NCBI GenBank assembly: GCA_029718625.1
Contig: CM056377.1
Location: 99,751,243 to 99,815,242 of the forward strand
Reading direction: 5' to 3'
DNA: 64,000 nt
From: Synaphobranchus kaupii
Lineage: Eukaryota; Chordata; Actinopteri; Anguilliformes; Synaphobranchidae
The notes under the pieces were generated by a model. It was not told the DNA's origin. It did not search any database and saw only the letters and a list, made by a program, of their open reading frames with translations. The position numbers and the translations under genes were made by a program. Positions 13,801 through 28,800 of this stretch are shown here, one piece after another; within the stretch, counting starts at the first letter, position 1; the number at the start of each line of letters is the position of its first letter.

Positions 13801-16800
13801 AGTGGGCTCCAGGCTCGCCGCTGTGTCTGGCAACACCGCAATTGACCAGCCACCACACATTTACCGCCAACAGAGGGATCGGCGGATACCCGCCTCACGC
13901 TGCAAACACCGCTTGACACTGACGTCTCCCTCACTGGGGCCCGGGCACTGGGGGAAAGGCGCATTTTTACAGGCGGTGGGAAAACAGTTGAAAATCGAGC
14001 AGCGCTTTAATGGCCGTGGGGCTCGCGGACTCACCTGGCAGAAGACGGGCTTGTACCTGTCGGAGAAAATGTGTGCAAGTTCGTCGGTGTCGCAGAAGTC
14101 CAAGGGAAGCTTGTCGACACAAAGGCACTTGGAGTGGAGGTGTTGGGCGGTCAGCTGGTTGACGTCGGTCCACTGCACCACCAGGGCGCGGTCGCCCTGC
14201 TGCTTGCCCAGCAGCTCCGTGCGGGCTCTGGAGGCCGAGTCCTTCTTCATGTACTCCACGAAGCCGTAGCCCTTGGAGTGGCCCGTCAGCTCGCCGTACA
14301 CCAAGAAGCAGCGCTCGATGTTGCCGTAGGCGCGCACCAGCTCCTCGAACTGGGCCTCCGTGAAGGTGTGGGCCAGGTTGGTGACGCACAGCAGCGAGTC
14401 GGTGGGCTGCAGCTGCACCGTGATCTCCCTGCCGCGGATGGTGGTCTGGTGGAAGGAGCGGATGGCATCTTGAGCCTGGTCTCCATTCAGCAGTGTAACA
14501 AAGGCTGAAAAAGAGAGGGACATTACGTCACCGAAACCACCATCAAGGTGCTAACGCCGACATAAGTACGCATTCCTCTTCACTTCAAAGAAATGCTGAA
14601 TGAAACCCAAATAATCATAATGCTTTTTCCCAATAAACAAATGAATGAACCTGGTAGAGGCTTGTTCCACACTTCAAGTGTGAAATGATACAGAGGTTAA
14701 TTGATACTCTCCATGTATTACGCAACTAAGAGCAAGCCAGGCTAATACATCCCCATTAGCAGACAATAGCCTCCTACTTTTAGTTCATAGTGTCCCTCCT
14801 TCAGGACAGCTTTCAGTGTGTATTTTTAACAACAGACAGACCATATATTGGAGGACTAAACTCAGTTATAATTTAACATCTCACAGATTGCAGATTCTTT
14901 TTTATTCATGCTAACGGCACAGGATATTTGTCTTGCATTTCCTGTGTTGAGAGCTTGCTTCCTAAACCATAACAAGATTAAAGTGAGTCTGTCATAAATA
15001 CTGTGGGGGGGGGGGGGGGGGGGGGGGTGGCAGGTATTACAAGAAATGATTTATACCAAGAAATGAAAGCCCTTTTGAAGCAATCACATTTATGCCATTA
15101 GTCTCTGCTGGTAACTTGGGCAACACATTCATGCAGAAATATCAACATTTACCAACTATATTACAGCTTTCATACTTCACAATTTCATGGCTGATAGCTT
15201 CAATATACTTCAATAGTTCATATCCCATAAGTATTTTCCATGCACAGTAAAATCAATTAGGCTAAGTAGAAGTCAGTATACAAGCACTAATGTATTCTAT
15301 CACTGAACAGGGTTGTACACTGCGAGTGTTTTGCTTGCATATGCTCCTACAATTTTGAAAATGCAGGTATAAAATATTATTTAAGACAGTGGTCCCCAAC
15401 CCTGTTTCTGCAGATCTACCTTCCTGAAGGGTTTCACTCCAACCTTAACAAAGCACACCTCATTCAACAGCAATATATCTTGTTGAGCTGCTAATTAGTA
15501 CAATCAGGTGTGCCAAATTAGGGTTGGAATGAAAGCCTACAGGACAGGGTTGGGGACCACTGATTTTGGAGCACTGGTGCAAGTGGACATTTTCCCCAGA
15601 AATTGTAAAAATTGTTGTTAAGCAACTTTATAGCAGAAAATGAATTGTGGTAAATACAACCAATTATGAAGTATATCTACTAACCAGATTTGGAAATTAA
15701 GCTTGGTCGAGTCCAATTTCAAGCTCACTAGTCGTCAGGCGAGTGTGATTTCCTGAGCGGCGATTTAAGGGAGTCTGTAGAACGTGACGTGACTGAAGAT
15801 CATAATCAGTAATGATCAGTCAACCTTAAAGAAAATAGGCGGGGGTTTGGCTGAAGGTAGACACCTGCTCAATCCAATCTCTAGCCACGAAACAAGTTTT
15901 CATGGCAATATAAACAGGTAAACTTTAGATACAAAATCCTGTCTGTTACGGATCTCACGAACATATTCTAGTGAATAGCGATACATCATCATGCACCATT
16001 TTTCCCCAATCCTGCAATTTTGGTACTTAGAATTCGCTCTCAACTTCCTATTCCAATTATTAGTGTAGTTTCAGCAACACAGTACCTGTTCTCTTGCATA
16101 CATATTAAACTTCATCTTCTTATTTTAAGCTAGACATGCAATTTCAACTTATAATATTCAATATGGCTCAGAGTAGTATGCTTGTTAAAGCTTTAAATTC
16201 ATCCACATTGTGAAAACTTTGAAAGCTCATGCCCCTCACCCCATTTGACCTAGTCATAAAATTTGATACATAGGTCCCTCTCCTTATAAGGAACAAATTT
16301 GCCTCAAGAACCCTGAAGCTCCGCCTATTTTGAATTTTGTGAAAAACACTAGAATGACAGCTGCTCCAGAAGAACTAGAGCAATATGCACAAATCTTGGC
16401 ATCTGTGGACCAGGCTCTACATGCCATATTATTTTCAGAATTTTTGCTTAAACAATATGGCTGCTAAGGGGACACGTGCAACACCGGAAATTACATGCAA
16501 ATATTTTGTGTAAAAAAGTAGCCTTTTTAGACAGTGGCATATGGTGAGTAGAGATTTATTTTCAGCTGTCTGCCATTTCTCTAGACCAATCAATGGCTGA
16601 GATACTCAACATTACATACCCAACAGACATTTGGGTGATTTTTTTCTGGATGTTTGGTAAATTTGGTGAGATGGTGGCACTATTTGATAAACTACAAAAT
16701 CCCATTAGGTTATAATGTTCATAAGGTTACACTGGTAAACTTTTATATGCTACAGCTCTCTAACAGTTTAATCTGGTAATAGCCAAACAACTGCTGAAGC

Positions 16801-19800
16801 AACACTAATGTTTATTCATAAACTCTACATTCTAGTTGCATTTGGAATTCAGCAGAGGCAACAAAATTAATTTTGATAGCTCATTTACAGCAGAGAATTG
16901 GCCAAACAGGAAGTGTACGAAGGTATTGGGTTTTACACAGTGTGGCAGCATCAGTTGATTGAATTAACTTACATTGCTAAATATCATCTTTACATTGTCT
17001 AAATTGTAAATCACCTAAATTGTTTAATTTCAACAGTAAAAACCTGATGTATGAATTGTTACTCCATATAAATATGTAACTTTTTCATATGCTGCCTCTA
17101 TCCTGCTGCCTCTTTTAAACTAGTTGGGATAGTGCTGGGTCAACATTTTCACTCGAGACGGTTCTCTCAATGTAGTCTAGATCATTAAATGTACAAATTG
17201 AACAATTTGTTGTTCTGAGTAGTATTATTGATGGCAATTTGACAACTCATAGAACAAGAATGTACAGGGCATGCTGTGAATGTGAAGGAATTAATAGAAA
17301 GCATGCATTTATGGAGTTACAAACAGGGCTAGTAGCACTTCAGTTTTGGCTACAAGCCCAGCTGGCTTGTAATTAATGTCAAAAACATTAAATAAATACT
17401 TCAATAACACATTTTAGTTTGGGCTCCTTGATTTTGCTGCATGCTCCTAGATTTTTCAGTTTTGGAGCACAGGTGTCTCTTGGAAAAACACTTAGCGTAC
17501 AGCCCTGCTGAAATGCCAATAATCCATTGAGGCAGGAAAAAGAGAAAAGTATTAGCTGGCCTTGTGTACATTCATCCTCTTTTATGAACACCTCTGCCTA
17601 CGTTTCTGCACCCAATACACTGCACCACAGCACCACATTCTCTAATGCTTTACACAATTAAATTAATTACACTTTCTTTTGTCACAGACCAAAAGGCTCT
17701 TAGAAAGCTTACACAATAATCTTATAATTCAAAGCTGCTTGACTGGTGACAGGTTGAAGAATATGCATACTTCAATACAAAGATGTCCTTAATTACAGAC
17801 GTTGCCACGGAATATGCCGTTCATTTTTACAGAAGTGTATGTGGAGGGGGCAAAAACAATTCCATGAAGAACTTCTAAAAGCCTACAATTCTCCTGCCAT
17901 GTTACATCTGAAAGAGCTAATTAAAAAGAGTAGATAACTGCAACTAATGGTAAGGCTTATGAAATCACAGGAACAAACGGGCAGTTTTACAACCTCTTCT
18001 GATGGCATTCAGGGATACCTCAGAGTACACAATGTCAAGTGCTCCACTAATACAATCTTCATTCAAGTATTTTCACAATATTTCCCTGATTCCAGGCACT
18101 CTGGAGACTGTTTAGCACAGAGGCAAAAAAAAAGGCTCCAGAGGCCTTGAAAAGCCTAGGCTGCACTCTGCGCCATCAAAACACACAAACAAGTCTCCAC
18201 CTGCTGACTTACAGCATGTCACTTAGCACAACAAACACACAGGCTGGAGCTCTCTGCCTGCCTGCAGCCAGCAAGGCCTCTCTCCCTACTGGCGTCTAGG
18301 GAAAAACTGCTCAAATATAATGAACAGAATGGACGACTCCCCCAGGGGCCGCACACAAACACGCATGCTTCCTCAAACACAGAATTAACAACACTACTCA
18401 AATACAAGCCACGCAAGGACAACAGAATTTAAGTTTGTGCACAGACACACAGGTGTACAGACTTACATTAACATACATAACGGACAGCTACACTGGTAGG
18501 GTTCCTGTCAAAGCTGGTGAACAGCGAGCAGCCCTGGCTCATAACGGACTGGCACACGGCTCTTCAGCAGGCACCGCCGTGCCCTTTGTCTCTGTGCATG
18601 TGCTTTATCCCCCCCTCCGCATTTCAACCACCCACACTTGCCATCGCATCAATTAATGATGATCTTCTCCTGCTCTTAAGCATCAATCATCCAGTGTAAG
18701 TGGCAGACATGGAAGGACCAGCTCCCACGCAGCGCTGGAAAAAGCGCCGCTTCCACGTCGAGTGGACAACGAGACTCTGGAACACTAATGCACCGCGTAC
18801 CCCCCCTCCTCCTCCTCCTCCTCCTCCTCTTCCTCCACCATCACTGATTAGATCATCGCGGAAACGCAAGCCCTGTACTGCCAAGCCGTTCTCGTGAAAG
18901 CTGCTTCAAAACGGCTGAAACCCAACCCCGACGGACATCGATGCCACCTCAGCTTAAAATATACAGTAGCAGGCCATGGGGGGGCAAGGGTTCCCCCCTC
19001 TTCGTAGGTTTTGCTTTATTCAGACAGGTATAAAGCTGAGAGGGTAACAGACAGAGAAGGGATCACAGCTGAGGTGGTGCCATGGCGGGCGGGGGGGGGG
19101 GGGGGGGGTAATATGGCTCGGGAGTGGGTCGCCCTACGGACTGTGCTGCGCCACGCCTCGCCATTCCTCCTCCTTTTTTAAACCGTCCGCCACAGTGTTT
19201 CACCTTAAGGCTGAAAGCGACGAGAAGGGGGGGGGGGGGCAGCGCGGCGGTATCACAGCCGAGCGGGCGCGGCGGTATCACAGCCGAGCGGTCGCGGCTC
19301 AGCGAAGCATGATGGCTGCGCTGTATGTGGTGTGTCTGATAAGGAAGTGGGGGCGTGGCCGTGCCGCACATTAGCAGAAGTGGTGACAGACTAGTGCTCC
19401 TTTCCAGAACACACATCCTCTCCTCGCAGCCTCATGGCCGTTCCAACTCACACTTTCAAAGCTTAAAAAAAGCCAGAGCGATCCAATCGGTGGTGGCTGT
19501 ATTAATGACTTAATTACCTAGACAGAACTAATGCAAATTACCAGTTCGGCACTTTAAAGGACCTCCAACATTGCAGATATTTTTGTGTACAGAAAACTGT
19601 CAGGACCTGCAAATTAGCAAGACGCAACCTTTTCTAACCTCGAGCAAGGCAGGGGTAGCGCCATTACTAAATAAAGACAGAAACTGCTAACAAGCAGAAC
19701 AGTGACAGGTACTAAAACAATTGCTTGAAAGAACAGAACAAGGAACATGTAAAAGCTAATGGCCGGTGCTTTGCATTTCACATATTGGGAGATGGAAAAA

Positions 19801-22800
19801 GGGAAAGAATGTTCAAGCCAACGATGAAGCCCGTCGATGTATGAAGCCCAAATGACAGGACGTGTATGGAGCACAGCACGTGTTGCGGATGACCTGGCAA
19901 GATTCATAGTCCAAAGTCCTTCCAAAACGCCTGCATTTTTATTTTCTCCTAGGAATCCAGCAGAGGATAAGGCAGGATTCAGCCCTGCCATGCGTTGGGA
20001 GAGCTGTGTGATGGATGGGCCACCTCTGTTGATTTGCATTCACTTAGTCATCCAGGAGCAATCAGCAGATGATGTGGTTCTAGCACTGAATATGTGCTGT
20101 TTTAAAAGCCCCTTAAATGTGTGGTAAGGGGCCAAAGAGGCATTTTCATTTTAGAGTGAATCACATTGAAGTACTGAATAATTTTGCGCCGGCCAAATAA
20201 CAGAACATTCTTTCTTTCTCTCTGTTCTTATTTATTTATTTTTTAAAGTTATGCAAACATTTACATTTCCTGGTTCAGATATGCAAACTGCTCCTAGTCA
20301 TTAATACTGAACATAAAACATAGTAAGTTAAAATGTTACTCTGTGCCTATTACCATGGCTTCCAAGAGTGTTTCAGGAAACACACTAAATGGTATGTTAC
20401 AACTATATGTATGTAGAAAATTATAAAAGTTCAGCTGGTGAAAAACAGGACACTGTAAATAAATACACTCCATTACTGGATGCTGCTGTCTGGCGAATAA
20501 AAGATCAATCGGGCTGTAATTGATGTGCTGAACAAAAAGTTGCTTTTAGGCATCATGACCTCAGCAGGTGGTCACCCACCCGACCCTATCATCAAATGAC
20601 TGTATTCCCAGGACATGGAACTGGGAAGAGGAATGGAGGCTGGGGGGTAAATCAATCATCAACATTGTTCATATCTGCCAGTTATGAGCTGCAGGGTTAA
20701 GATCTGCCACTCTTCCAGCCCAAGCAAAATTAAGCCAACATGGTGCTGCGATGTTGCAGAAGCAGTTGGGTGCAGTGTGCAGCGTGACAGGAGCTTTTAT
20801 TTCAATTAGACGAACCCAGTCCCGGCCCTTAAATGTTCAGTTTCACGTTCGGCTACAAAGCAGGGGAAATGGGGGCTCCCCATTAAGCCTGGACGGGCTC
20901 TTTAATGCCCTGGTGTCTTCATTATAGGACACAGCGGTTCAAACAAACCCCCTATTGTTCGCTCGGATTCCCATGCCGGCCGCTTCCATTGTCACATCCC
21001 GCCGGGCTGAACCGGCGCACATACCTTCGGAATTCCATTCGGGAGCTCGGTCCTAAGTGGAAAGCAGAGGCTCCCCCAGGCGGAAAACTCGCAGGGCAAA
21101 AAAACGTCAAGGGCGGACTCTGGAATCAATGCCTCGCGCCTCTGTGCGGCAGGATGCCGATTCCTTGCCTTAATATCCGAGCGTCAACTTGCTGAGTGCA
21201 GCGCTGCTGGCGAGTAAACTCTGCACAGGGGACGGAGGATAAATATTCCTCATTACCTATGGAGACAGAGCTGAGAGCCGGCAGAAACTGCTCTTACTAA
21301 TTGGAGGGCCCAGACCGGCGCCGTGGGTTTCATTTCACGCAAGGTGCAAGACAAGAACCAGCATTAGCTAGGAATGATTAAAGCATTTCTTGTGTTTAAT
21401 GGCCCCCCTCGATATCAACGTTTTGGTTAATTGCGTTGTTTAAAATACGATCGCTGCTGTTCCCCAAGGTGTCTTTAGAGTGGTGCCCCTGGTCACAATG
21501 GCACCTCTGCTGTTCCTCTGGAAACGTGCTTCTCCTTCTGCCCCAGAAATCTTATTCTGTGCATCCTGTCAACCTGCCCTGGATATTGTACTAGACAGGG
21601 CTTTGCACACGGACCCTGCCTTTAACAGATCCTGTGGGACAGATGGACAGCAGACTCTACCTTGCGAGGTTTGTTACGGTTTCTTTAGAATATTATTTGG
21701 TTTCCAAGACAGCATGAGGAGAAGCTGGGGGGGGGGTTCTGTAGATGGGGTCTGTACTGGACCTGCTGGTGTGTGGATGGGGAGGGAGTCCAGTAACGCT
21801 CTGGGTCCTGCTTGGGGTCATTGGGCCAGACCATCTCCTCTCGAATGACCCCTCATTTCAAACTAATCAGACGGCAAAAAAGACACGGGAGAGACCTCCC
21901 ACCACAGCTCTAATACACAGACACATGTAAAGCTTGGAATTGAATCGACAAGGACCAGTCTGCTACATACTTGTCTGCCAGTTCAGAGAGTATGACAGAT
22001 TCATACACATAGCGGTGGTTCTGTTCTACTTTTCAACTGCAGGCTTAGAGGCTTAAGCGCAATGGACTGTCAGCTTAGCCTATGACTGAAGGAGTGACTC
22101 AGTCATGTCCAAGCCCTGACCCTGTCTACAAGCCCAGCGAATGAATCACCCAGCGCCCCCCCATCCCCCAAAAAAAACCTCCTTACAGAGGAAGAGTGAC
22201 AGACACTACGCGGAGTGGCAGACCAAAGGAATTCACCGGACCAAGTATCAATAGCCGCTCCGTTGGCTCTGTGCCCGTCACCAGAGAGAGTCGGCCTATC
22301 TGGGGTTCTTGCCCGAAATGGCTCTCTGGCATCCGACGGTCGGGAAGGGTTCCCTGTGCATGTAGCTACTCGTCCAGCTATGACACCAGAGCCTCCGTTC
22401 AGAAGGCGACAAGCCGGGAGGGTTAGGACATGAGCTCATGGGTTCATATTCGACGGCGCGCACTACTAATTACAGCTCAGAGGAATCCCCGCCGCGCAGG
22501 AAGCCCGGGCTCCAGAGCTGCGAAAAGACCTCAGCATTACGGGCAAAGTAAGCAGCACCCATCGCTGATAATTAGCCCCGGGTTTAGCGCTACACGCTTT
22601 CGAAGGCTCAGTGAAGTGTCGTCCGATCGGTAGCCGCGGTTCCCCGCTTGCGTGCGAAGGAGCCAACAGATGCACGTTGTACCATCTCTCATGGCCTTGG
22701 GGGGTGAAGAACGGCAGGCAGTTTCAGTAAAAAATGGATGACTGCACTAAAACCGCTTTTTCAGACCCTCGGAACAAGTTCAAAGTCAAATATTTTGTGA

Positions 22801-25800
22801 CTTGTTCAATTTCGAGGCAAAGTTGCACATCCCAGTAAGTACAGTACCACGTTCAATGCCTCTGCTGGATGAACGACAGCCACAGTCTAACGATTTAGAT
22901 ATGAAAGCCTTCTTATAAACCAGCTTCAGCATGTCCTGCTGTGAGCATCTTTGAAGGTACTCCTTCAAAATTAAATTTGACGTAAATGTTTCAGAACCTC
23001 ATTTCAGATGAAAAAAATTTACATTTTTCAGTGACATTAAGTTGGCAAATACCTTCTCAAAATTCTACAAATCTTAGGAAGACTGATATGTAATGAAAAA
23101 GGAGAATATAGCTTAGAGCTTTGCTTCATGTAAGAAAATCACTGAGGATTCCTGAGTGCTATGAGCAGAAGAATATCAAGCACTGCCAAAAGTCACAACT
23201 ACTTTCCCAACATAACTACAAAGATCTTCTCAAGCTTACTCAACATAGTCTCGGACTGTGCTCTAATAACATGGTTTGACGTGTCCACTTGACAACACAT
23301 TTTCCATTAAGATCCAATTTGCCATTGAAAACAATTAACCTTGGTGGTGCCCCTACCATCAAGGGCTTTAACAATTAAAATTGCTGGCTGTTCCTTTTAA
23401 AAGGTGCTGCATTTCAGGAGTTCAACTCAAGCTAAATGTAATCAAAGGCTAAGCTCATATCACAGAAATGTCATTTTTAGCTTGCCACACTGTACATGCT
23501 GCATACATTATTGAGGAGGTTATTACCTGTTCCTTTGTTTCTGTCCACATAACAGTACTTCAGTTCATATTCTCTCAAAATGTCATGGACCTCCTGTCAG
23601 AGAAAAAAGAGAAAGGTGTACAGTTTAAGTGCATACCTTTAGGACTGTTTGACACAAAGAGTGCAAAGTTTGTCATGGAAATTTCTTCAAACAACAAACT
23701 CCAAAAGGGAGTAATGACTCAAACCCCCTTTTTAAAAGAACATAGCAGTTCTGTTCAATTCAGTATTGTAATATAGCCTTTAATAAAATTCATAACCGTG
23801 TTCCATTTCAAGGCATGACTGATAAGAATGCTGAGTACCATGTAAAGAAATTGATGGGCAGGTCATACAATCCCAGGAGAGAGCGAGGAAAGGAAAATGC
23901 TCATATTAAAATCAATTACATTTTCATTGTAAAGCAACTTTCAACGAAGGATACTCAGTCATTTCCAATTAAAACACCCTATCCCATAAGTACAACATGA
24001 AAGGATATCAAAAAAAGATGAAAAAATGAAACATGAGGTATAAACCAGAAAGAAAAAATATTTAATATACAATAAAAATCAGCATCTTGGGAACAAAACG
24101 GAAATGTTAGGTTTCCCGAGGTTTTGTTAGGTTTTGTGTCAAACAACATCGCTATTTTGCATTTCAACATACATCTCTCAGATTTTTGACACCCAAGACA
24201 ATAATCTCAGTAATTCAATCTGGTTGTGAACTTGCCCCTTCATGAAAAAGCATATCTCACGGCATGAGGATCTTAGTGAAAGGGGAAGGTGAACCGCTAT
24301 CTTGTGTGCAATATTGACAGCCTGTTTTGCGTGGAGAACACTGGCTCTGTGAACCATGCCTGACACGGAGTCAGTGAGAGCAGAGAAGCTGCCATTCACA
24401 ATGGCATGGTGCATTACAGGAGCAGGATGAAAATGCATTTTAACCTCCGGGGGGCTTTACGGTTCCTCTGAGACGTGGAGGGGAGGGGAGGGGAAGGGAG
24501 GGGCGGGGAGAGCGAGAGGGCTGCTGGGAGATGCGGTGCATATTAATCATTCCGATCCGAGTTTGCCTTCCTCCAGCAGAGAGCCACCTGCAGAAGAGTC
24601 GGGATGAAGAGAGGAACTCCCGCTCTCCTGATCCCGGTCCTGCTCCAAAAGGTCAGGACAGAATCATGTTTATTCAAAGTCAGAACAAAGCACAATCCTA
24701 TGGAAGAATACAACGGCAAACAAAATCCCTTCTGGCCACTCCACGGCTCTTTTTCTAGCCCAGGATTTTTATTGGATTCTCATTTGCGTCTACTGGAGAG
24801 CTGCACATGTCGTCTGCTGTGCTTCTGAGAGCCCAGCCGATGCTGTGCTGAGCACTGTTTCCAGCCAAAAATAAAAGGCATGAGCTGCAATGCCTTTTGT
24901 CTTCTGTGTGCATATTGTGCAAGCTGACACTAAGCGAATGCAAAGCCCCCATTCTGAAAACCGCATGGGTGTGCATACACGCACACGCACACACACAGAC
25001 ACACAGACACACACATCCTCCCAGTCATCGCATTAGTTAGTGTGCAGTCACCATTCAATCCTGGAAGTGGTGATATTTGAGCAAAGTGACATGATCTCAC
25101 CGCAGTTGACAGCAACAGTGCACTTAGTGCAACAGCTAAAACTGTGTTGCTACACACCCCCCTGACAAAAAGCACCCAACCCAGAGGCTATAGTGTCATC
25201 TGTTGTAACTGGTATCATAGTGCGCCTCTATTCCTTTAAGAGAATCTGCAACCTTTTCCCATTTGATTACTCGAACAATGTAGGGAGGAGAGCTGTCTGT
25301 CTCCGTCTGTGATAAAGGAGACATATTCAATACAGAGGATTTCAAACGCTGCCCCTAATGCAGTTTCTTCCAGGGAGAATAATGGGTCTTAAATGAGTAG
25401 AAAACCCGGGCTAGGCACTCTGACACTGGCGTAAGGATTAAGACATCAGGGCTTTTTCCCTATTGCTTTACACACAAACGTCATTAAATTTTAATCTGCC
25501 TAGAAATCATTTCAGTGGTGAACATCTGGGAAGGCAGGAGCGCAGGCATGGAAATGTTGATTCCTTGTCTTTACTAATGCATCCGTTCCATTCATCTCTC
25601 AGTCACCTATTTGTGAGGCCCTCAGTCATCCCAGCCTAATCGGATGTTTTCAGGAGACAGCATGACGGCGTTTCCTGCAGATTCGTGGTGAAAGTGAGCC
25701 CTGGAAGTGAAAGTCGGCTCTGGCACTTTTCTCCAGTTCTGCCCGAAGTCACATGGCACCTTATGGTGTCTTTCACACGGTGGGCGCTGGCGTGTGCCGT

Positions 25801-28800
25801 GGCAACGGTCACAGTGCCCTTGGGTTGCCTCACGCAGGTAATCCCCTGAAAGGAGGGTATGTCGGAGCGTAATGGAAATCGTAATGTTAAGCACGTGCCG
25901 TGACCCCCGACACCCGCCTAAGGAAAGGGGCCGGTAGACGTCTGTGACCTGGCCGCGCCGTACCCAGCGAGTTGGGCCCAGGGGGGAGAGCAGCGGAGCG
26001 CGGAAGTGTTGGTCCGCCGGTGAGCTCCGCCGGCTCAAACAAGCTTCCGTCCGTCTCATTATCCTTGTCCACTGAAATGTGGATGCAACGGCACAGCTAA
26101 AGAGGCACATATGGAGCAGTTTCTTATGCAAGAGTACATCCCTGCAGGGGAAGTAGAGCTCTTTCGCATTCATACGGGAACAGGGCAGGGGTGAACTGAG
26201 TCTCGGAACAAGAAGGACAGCAGTAGGTCATTTAAGTGTGCTGAGAATTGAGCGACTGTGTCTGATCCCTCTCCACTAGCTCAGGTGTAGGACCCTTGGC
26301 CTTGCTCAGCACTCGCCTCAGTATAACATCTTCAAATAACACCGTGCCAGCAAACTCCCTCACAAACAGCTACTAGCAACGTGCTGCTCCTATTGCTGAC
26401 TGTTTCACAGCATACATACAGTACGGGTCCATGGAGTACCATACCAACCCCCGTAATTGTCCCACCGCAGCAGAAATATCAGGCTAATGCATATTTATGT
26501 GCCATCTTGCTATGTTCATTGGCATTGGGCTGGTTCCCCGAGTGAGTACTGCGAAAATTAAGAAAAGCAAAAATAAAGAGACGGAAAACAATGCAAAAAT
26601 AAAAACATGATTTCCCTCCTTTTCTTGACGGCAACCAACCAACCCTGCCTGTTTAATTCCTGCAGGGTACACCTCGGTTTTTCCATCTACATCAGACCTG
26701 GGGGTAATTTGCGCATAAAAAGCAACTATAAGAAACACATCAATAAACAGGCAAAATTTGAGTGCGGGGGACCAGACGGGGCCGTGCTGTTTGAGAGACA
26801 GATTCAAGAACATCTGCTGTTGACACACGCGGTGACTGTGTCCTGGGAGCGGGGAGGGGGGCGGCCACACGTACTGACTCCTGCCAGGCGGACAGCGCAA
26901 AATAAGCCGGGTCGCTCGCATGCGCGTCCCTCCTCATTTAGTCCCACCTGCGGAGCAGAACACCTGCTGATGAAGGGCCTGAATAATTGAGTGGCTCGAC
27001 CGTTAGTCGTCGTCTTCGGCAGGAAGCTCTGCCTGCGCGGGCGCCCTCTGACAGGGCATCCATCACCCATCTTATTATCATCCGGCCGTTCCAAGCACCA
27101 CCTTCATCCTGAACCATGGCACAGCGAGAGTGCTCAGTTCGGAATGAAGCGCTAAGTGGCAGCGGTATAGGAACTTTCCGGTGTGGAAACGCAGGGGCAA
27201 ATAGTGTACGCAAAGCAGCAGGGTCCACAGCTCCCTCTTTATCTGTGCTTTATGAGAAAAGTCACAGTGCAGTAAAAGGGTGAGACGCTGATCGCTTCTA
27301 TGCAAACCCACATGTACCAGAAATCTCTGCTTTACATCAGCAAGAAAAATACAAAACAAGCAGTAATGTACATTAAGTTATTTATTTTTTTAACATGTTA
27401 AATAAAGACAGAAAGGGTGTTAAAAATCTGTTCTGTATAATGCTGTAACTGATACTGTATACCATTCGTCTTTTCAGACAAAAGCACTCAGAATATAGCC
27501 AACATCTTAGATAGCCAAATCACCTATTTCCAGAACGAAAGAGAGCCACATATGGGCTATAAAAACCACATATTCATCATTAAAAGACCTTGCTTTTTTG
27601 TACCACAATCCAGCACTGACATTCTGGAAACTGCTGTGAAATAATGCCACACACACAGATTCACCTGGCTGAATGGGAATGTGCAATCCACCCTTCGGCT
27701 ACATACAGACATGCTTCACTAGCAAATGCCTTTGCCTGAGAGACATTATGGCCTGGAGCAATTTCACAATGGGGGTTAGGTCCTGGAGGGGAAACACAAT
27801 TATTCATGCACCCAAGGTGATATTTCAAACTATACTGAATGACACTTTGAACATGGACATCTTGAAAAAAATGACTTCTCAAAATTAACTGGTCTAATGG
27901 AGCAGAGTGAAGAAAATCCCAATAAACTAGCATTCTCCCATGCATGGAAAGTAATCAGCTTCAAGCATCTAAAAGCGATGTTTCATAGGTTTCAATAGGC
28001 TGCGTATACATACCTACCAATTGATTGAGATTAATTATAATGCATGTGATGCTGTTTTTGACTGTCCATAACACACCAACCCTCATCTCCGGAAAGGCTT
28101 CCGAGGCAGCTAGTTCATCCACAGCAGGCGCTAACATGTGTTTGTACTTGCATTTAGTTAGCTCTCTGTCTATCTAGCTATAACTACCGGAGTTCGACCC
28201 ACGCGGTTAAATATTAAAACGTACGTTGGTAACAGCATTTCCTCGAGCGAGTATCGGATAGCGGTTCGCCTAGTAGTTCAATAACGCTGCATCATTTAGA
28301 ATGTCACTTCTACGCATCGACGACACCCTGTTGTGTCATTAAATTAATAGAATAAAATAGAATAACTTTTATTTTGCCGTTAGGGAACTTCAGTTAATTA
28401 AGGAGGTCATTCAAGTTTCGCCATGGCTGCAAATAGGTGAGTGAGACAGTGAACATAAGAAGTTTGGGATACGTTACGAAAGACGACGAGTTACGCTAAT
28501 GCACGCACACACCGTGATAAAAGTACTGTCCGTACAATTATTTCCCAAACAGTGAACCATTAGCTCGCTGTTAGTTAATATTTCGGACATATTGATTAGG
28601 CTACATTGTGGAAATTATTAACTAACGTTACGTCCCGAGGCCAGCTAACGACACAATTAGCTACAACGGTTGAGATACAATATGCTCGTCTGATATAAAA
28701 GTAACAACAGAACAATTGTTCCTTTAACAGAATTGCATGGACGCTGGGAGTAATTCGTTATATTTCTAGGAATTGTAGGCTACGCGCCCATCGACATTGT

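Larger units (their letters stand above)
15563..23526 (-). other. raver2: raver2 intron 2, main part
   Basis: About 8 kb of intron with no exon found. It holds a (CCT)n tract at 18801-18837, G homopolymers at 19091-19108, 19227-19239 and 21727-21736, and a GC-rich patch at 19070-19320. The 16240-16700 stretch looks like old repeat DNA, but I could not find its ends. Small open frames look random. Confidence 0.45.

Noticed and set aside
14071..14508. 145-codon plus-strand frame
   Set aside because: It is the antisense shadow of raver2 exon 3.
16240..16700. Possible old retroelement-like stretch
   Set aside because: The phrasing resembles fish repeat DNA, but there are no terminal repeats, tRNA-like head or coding remnants.
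18700..18897. 65-codon frame with a poly-Pro stretch
   Set aside because: The poly-Pro comes from the (CCT)n tract. Nothing supports translation.
25622..26173. 183-codon minus-strand frame in raver2 intron 1
   Set aside because: No recognisable domain, no low-complexity cause, but also no flanking exon structure. A frame this long can occur by chance in GC-rich DNA.
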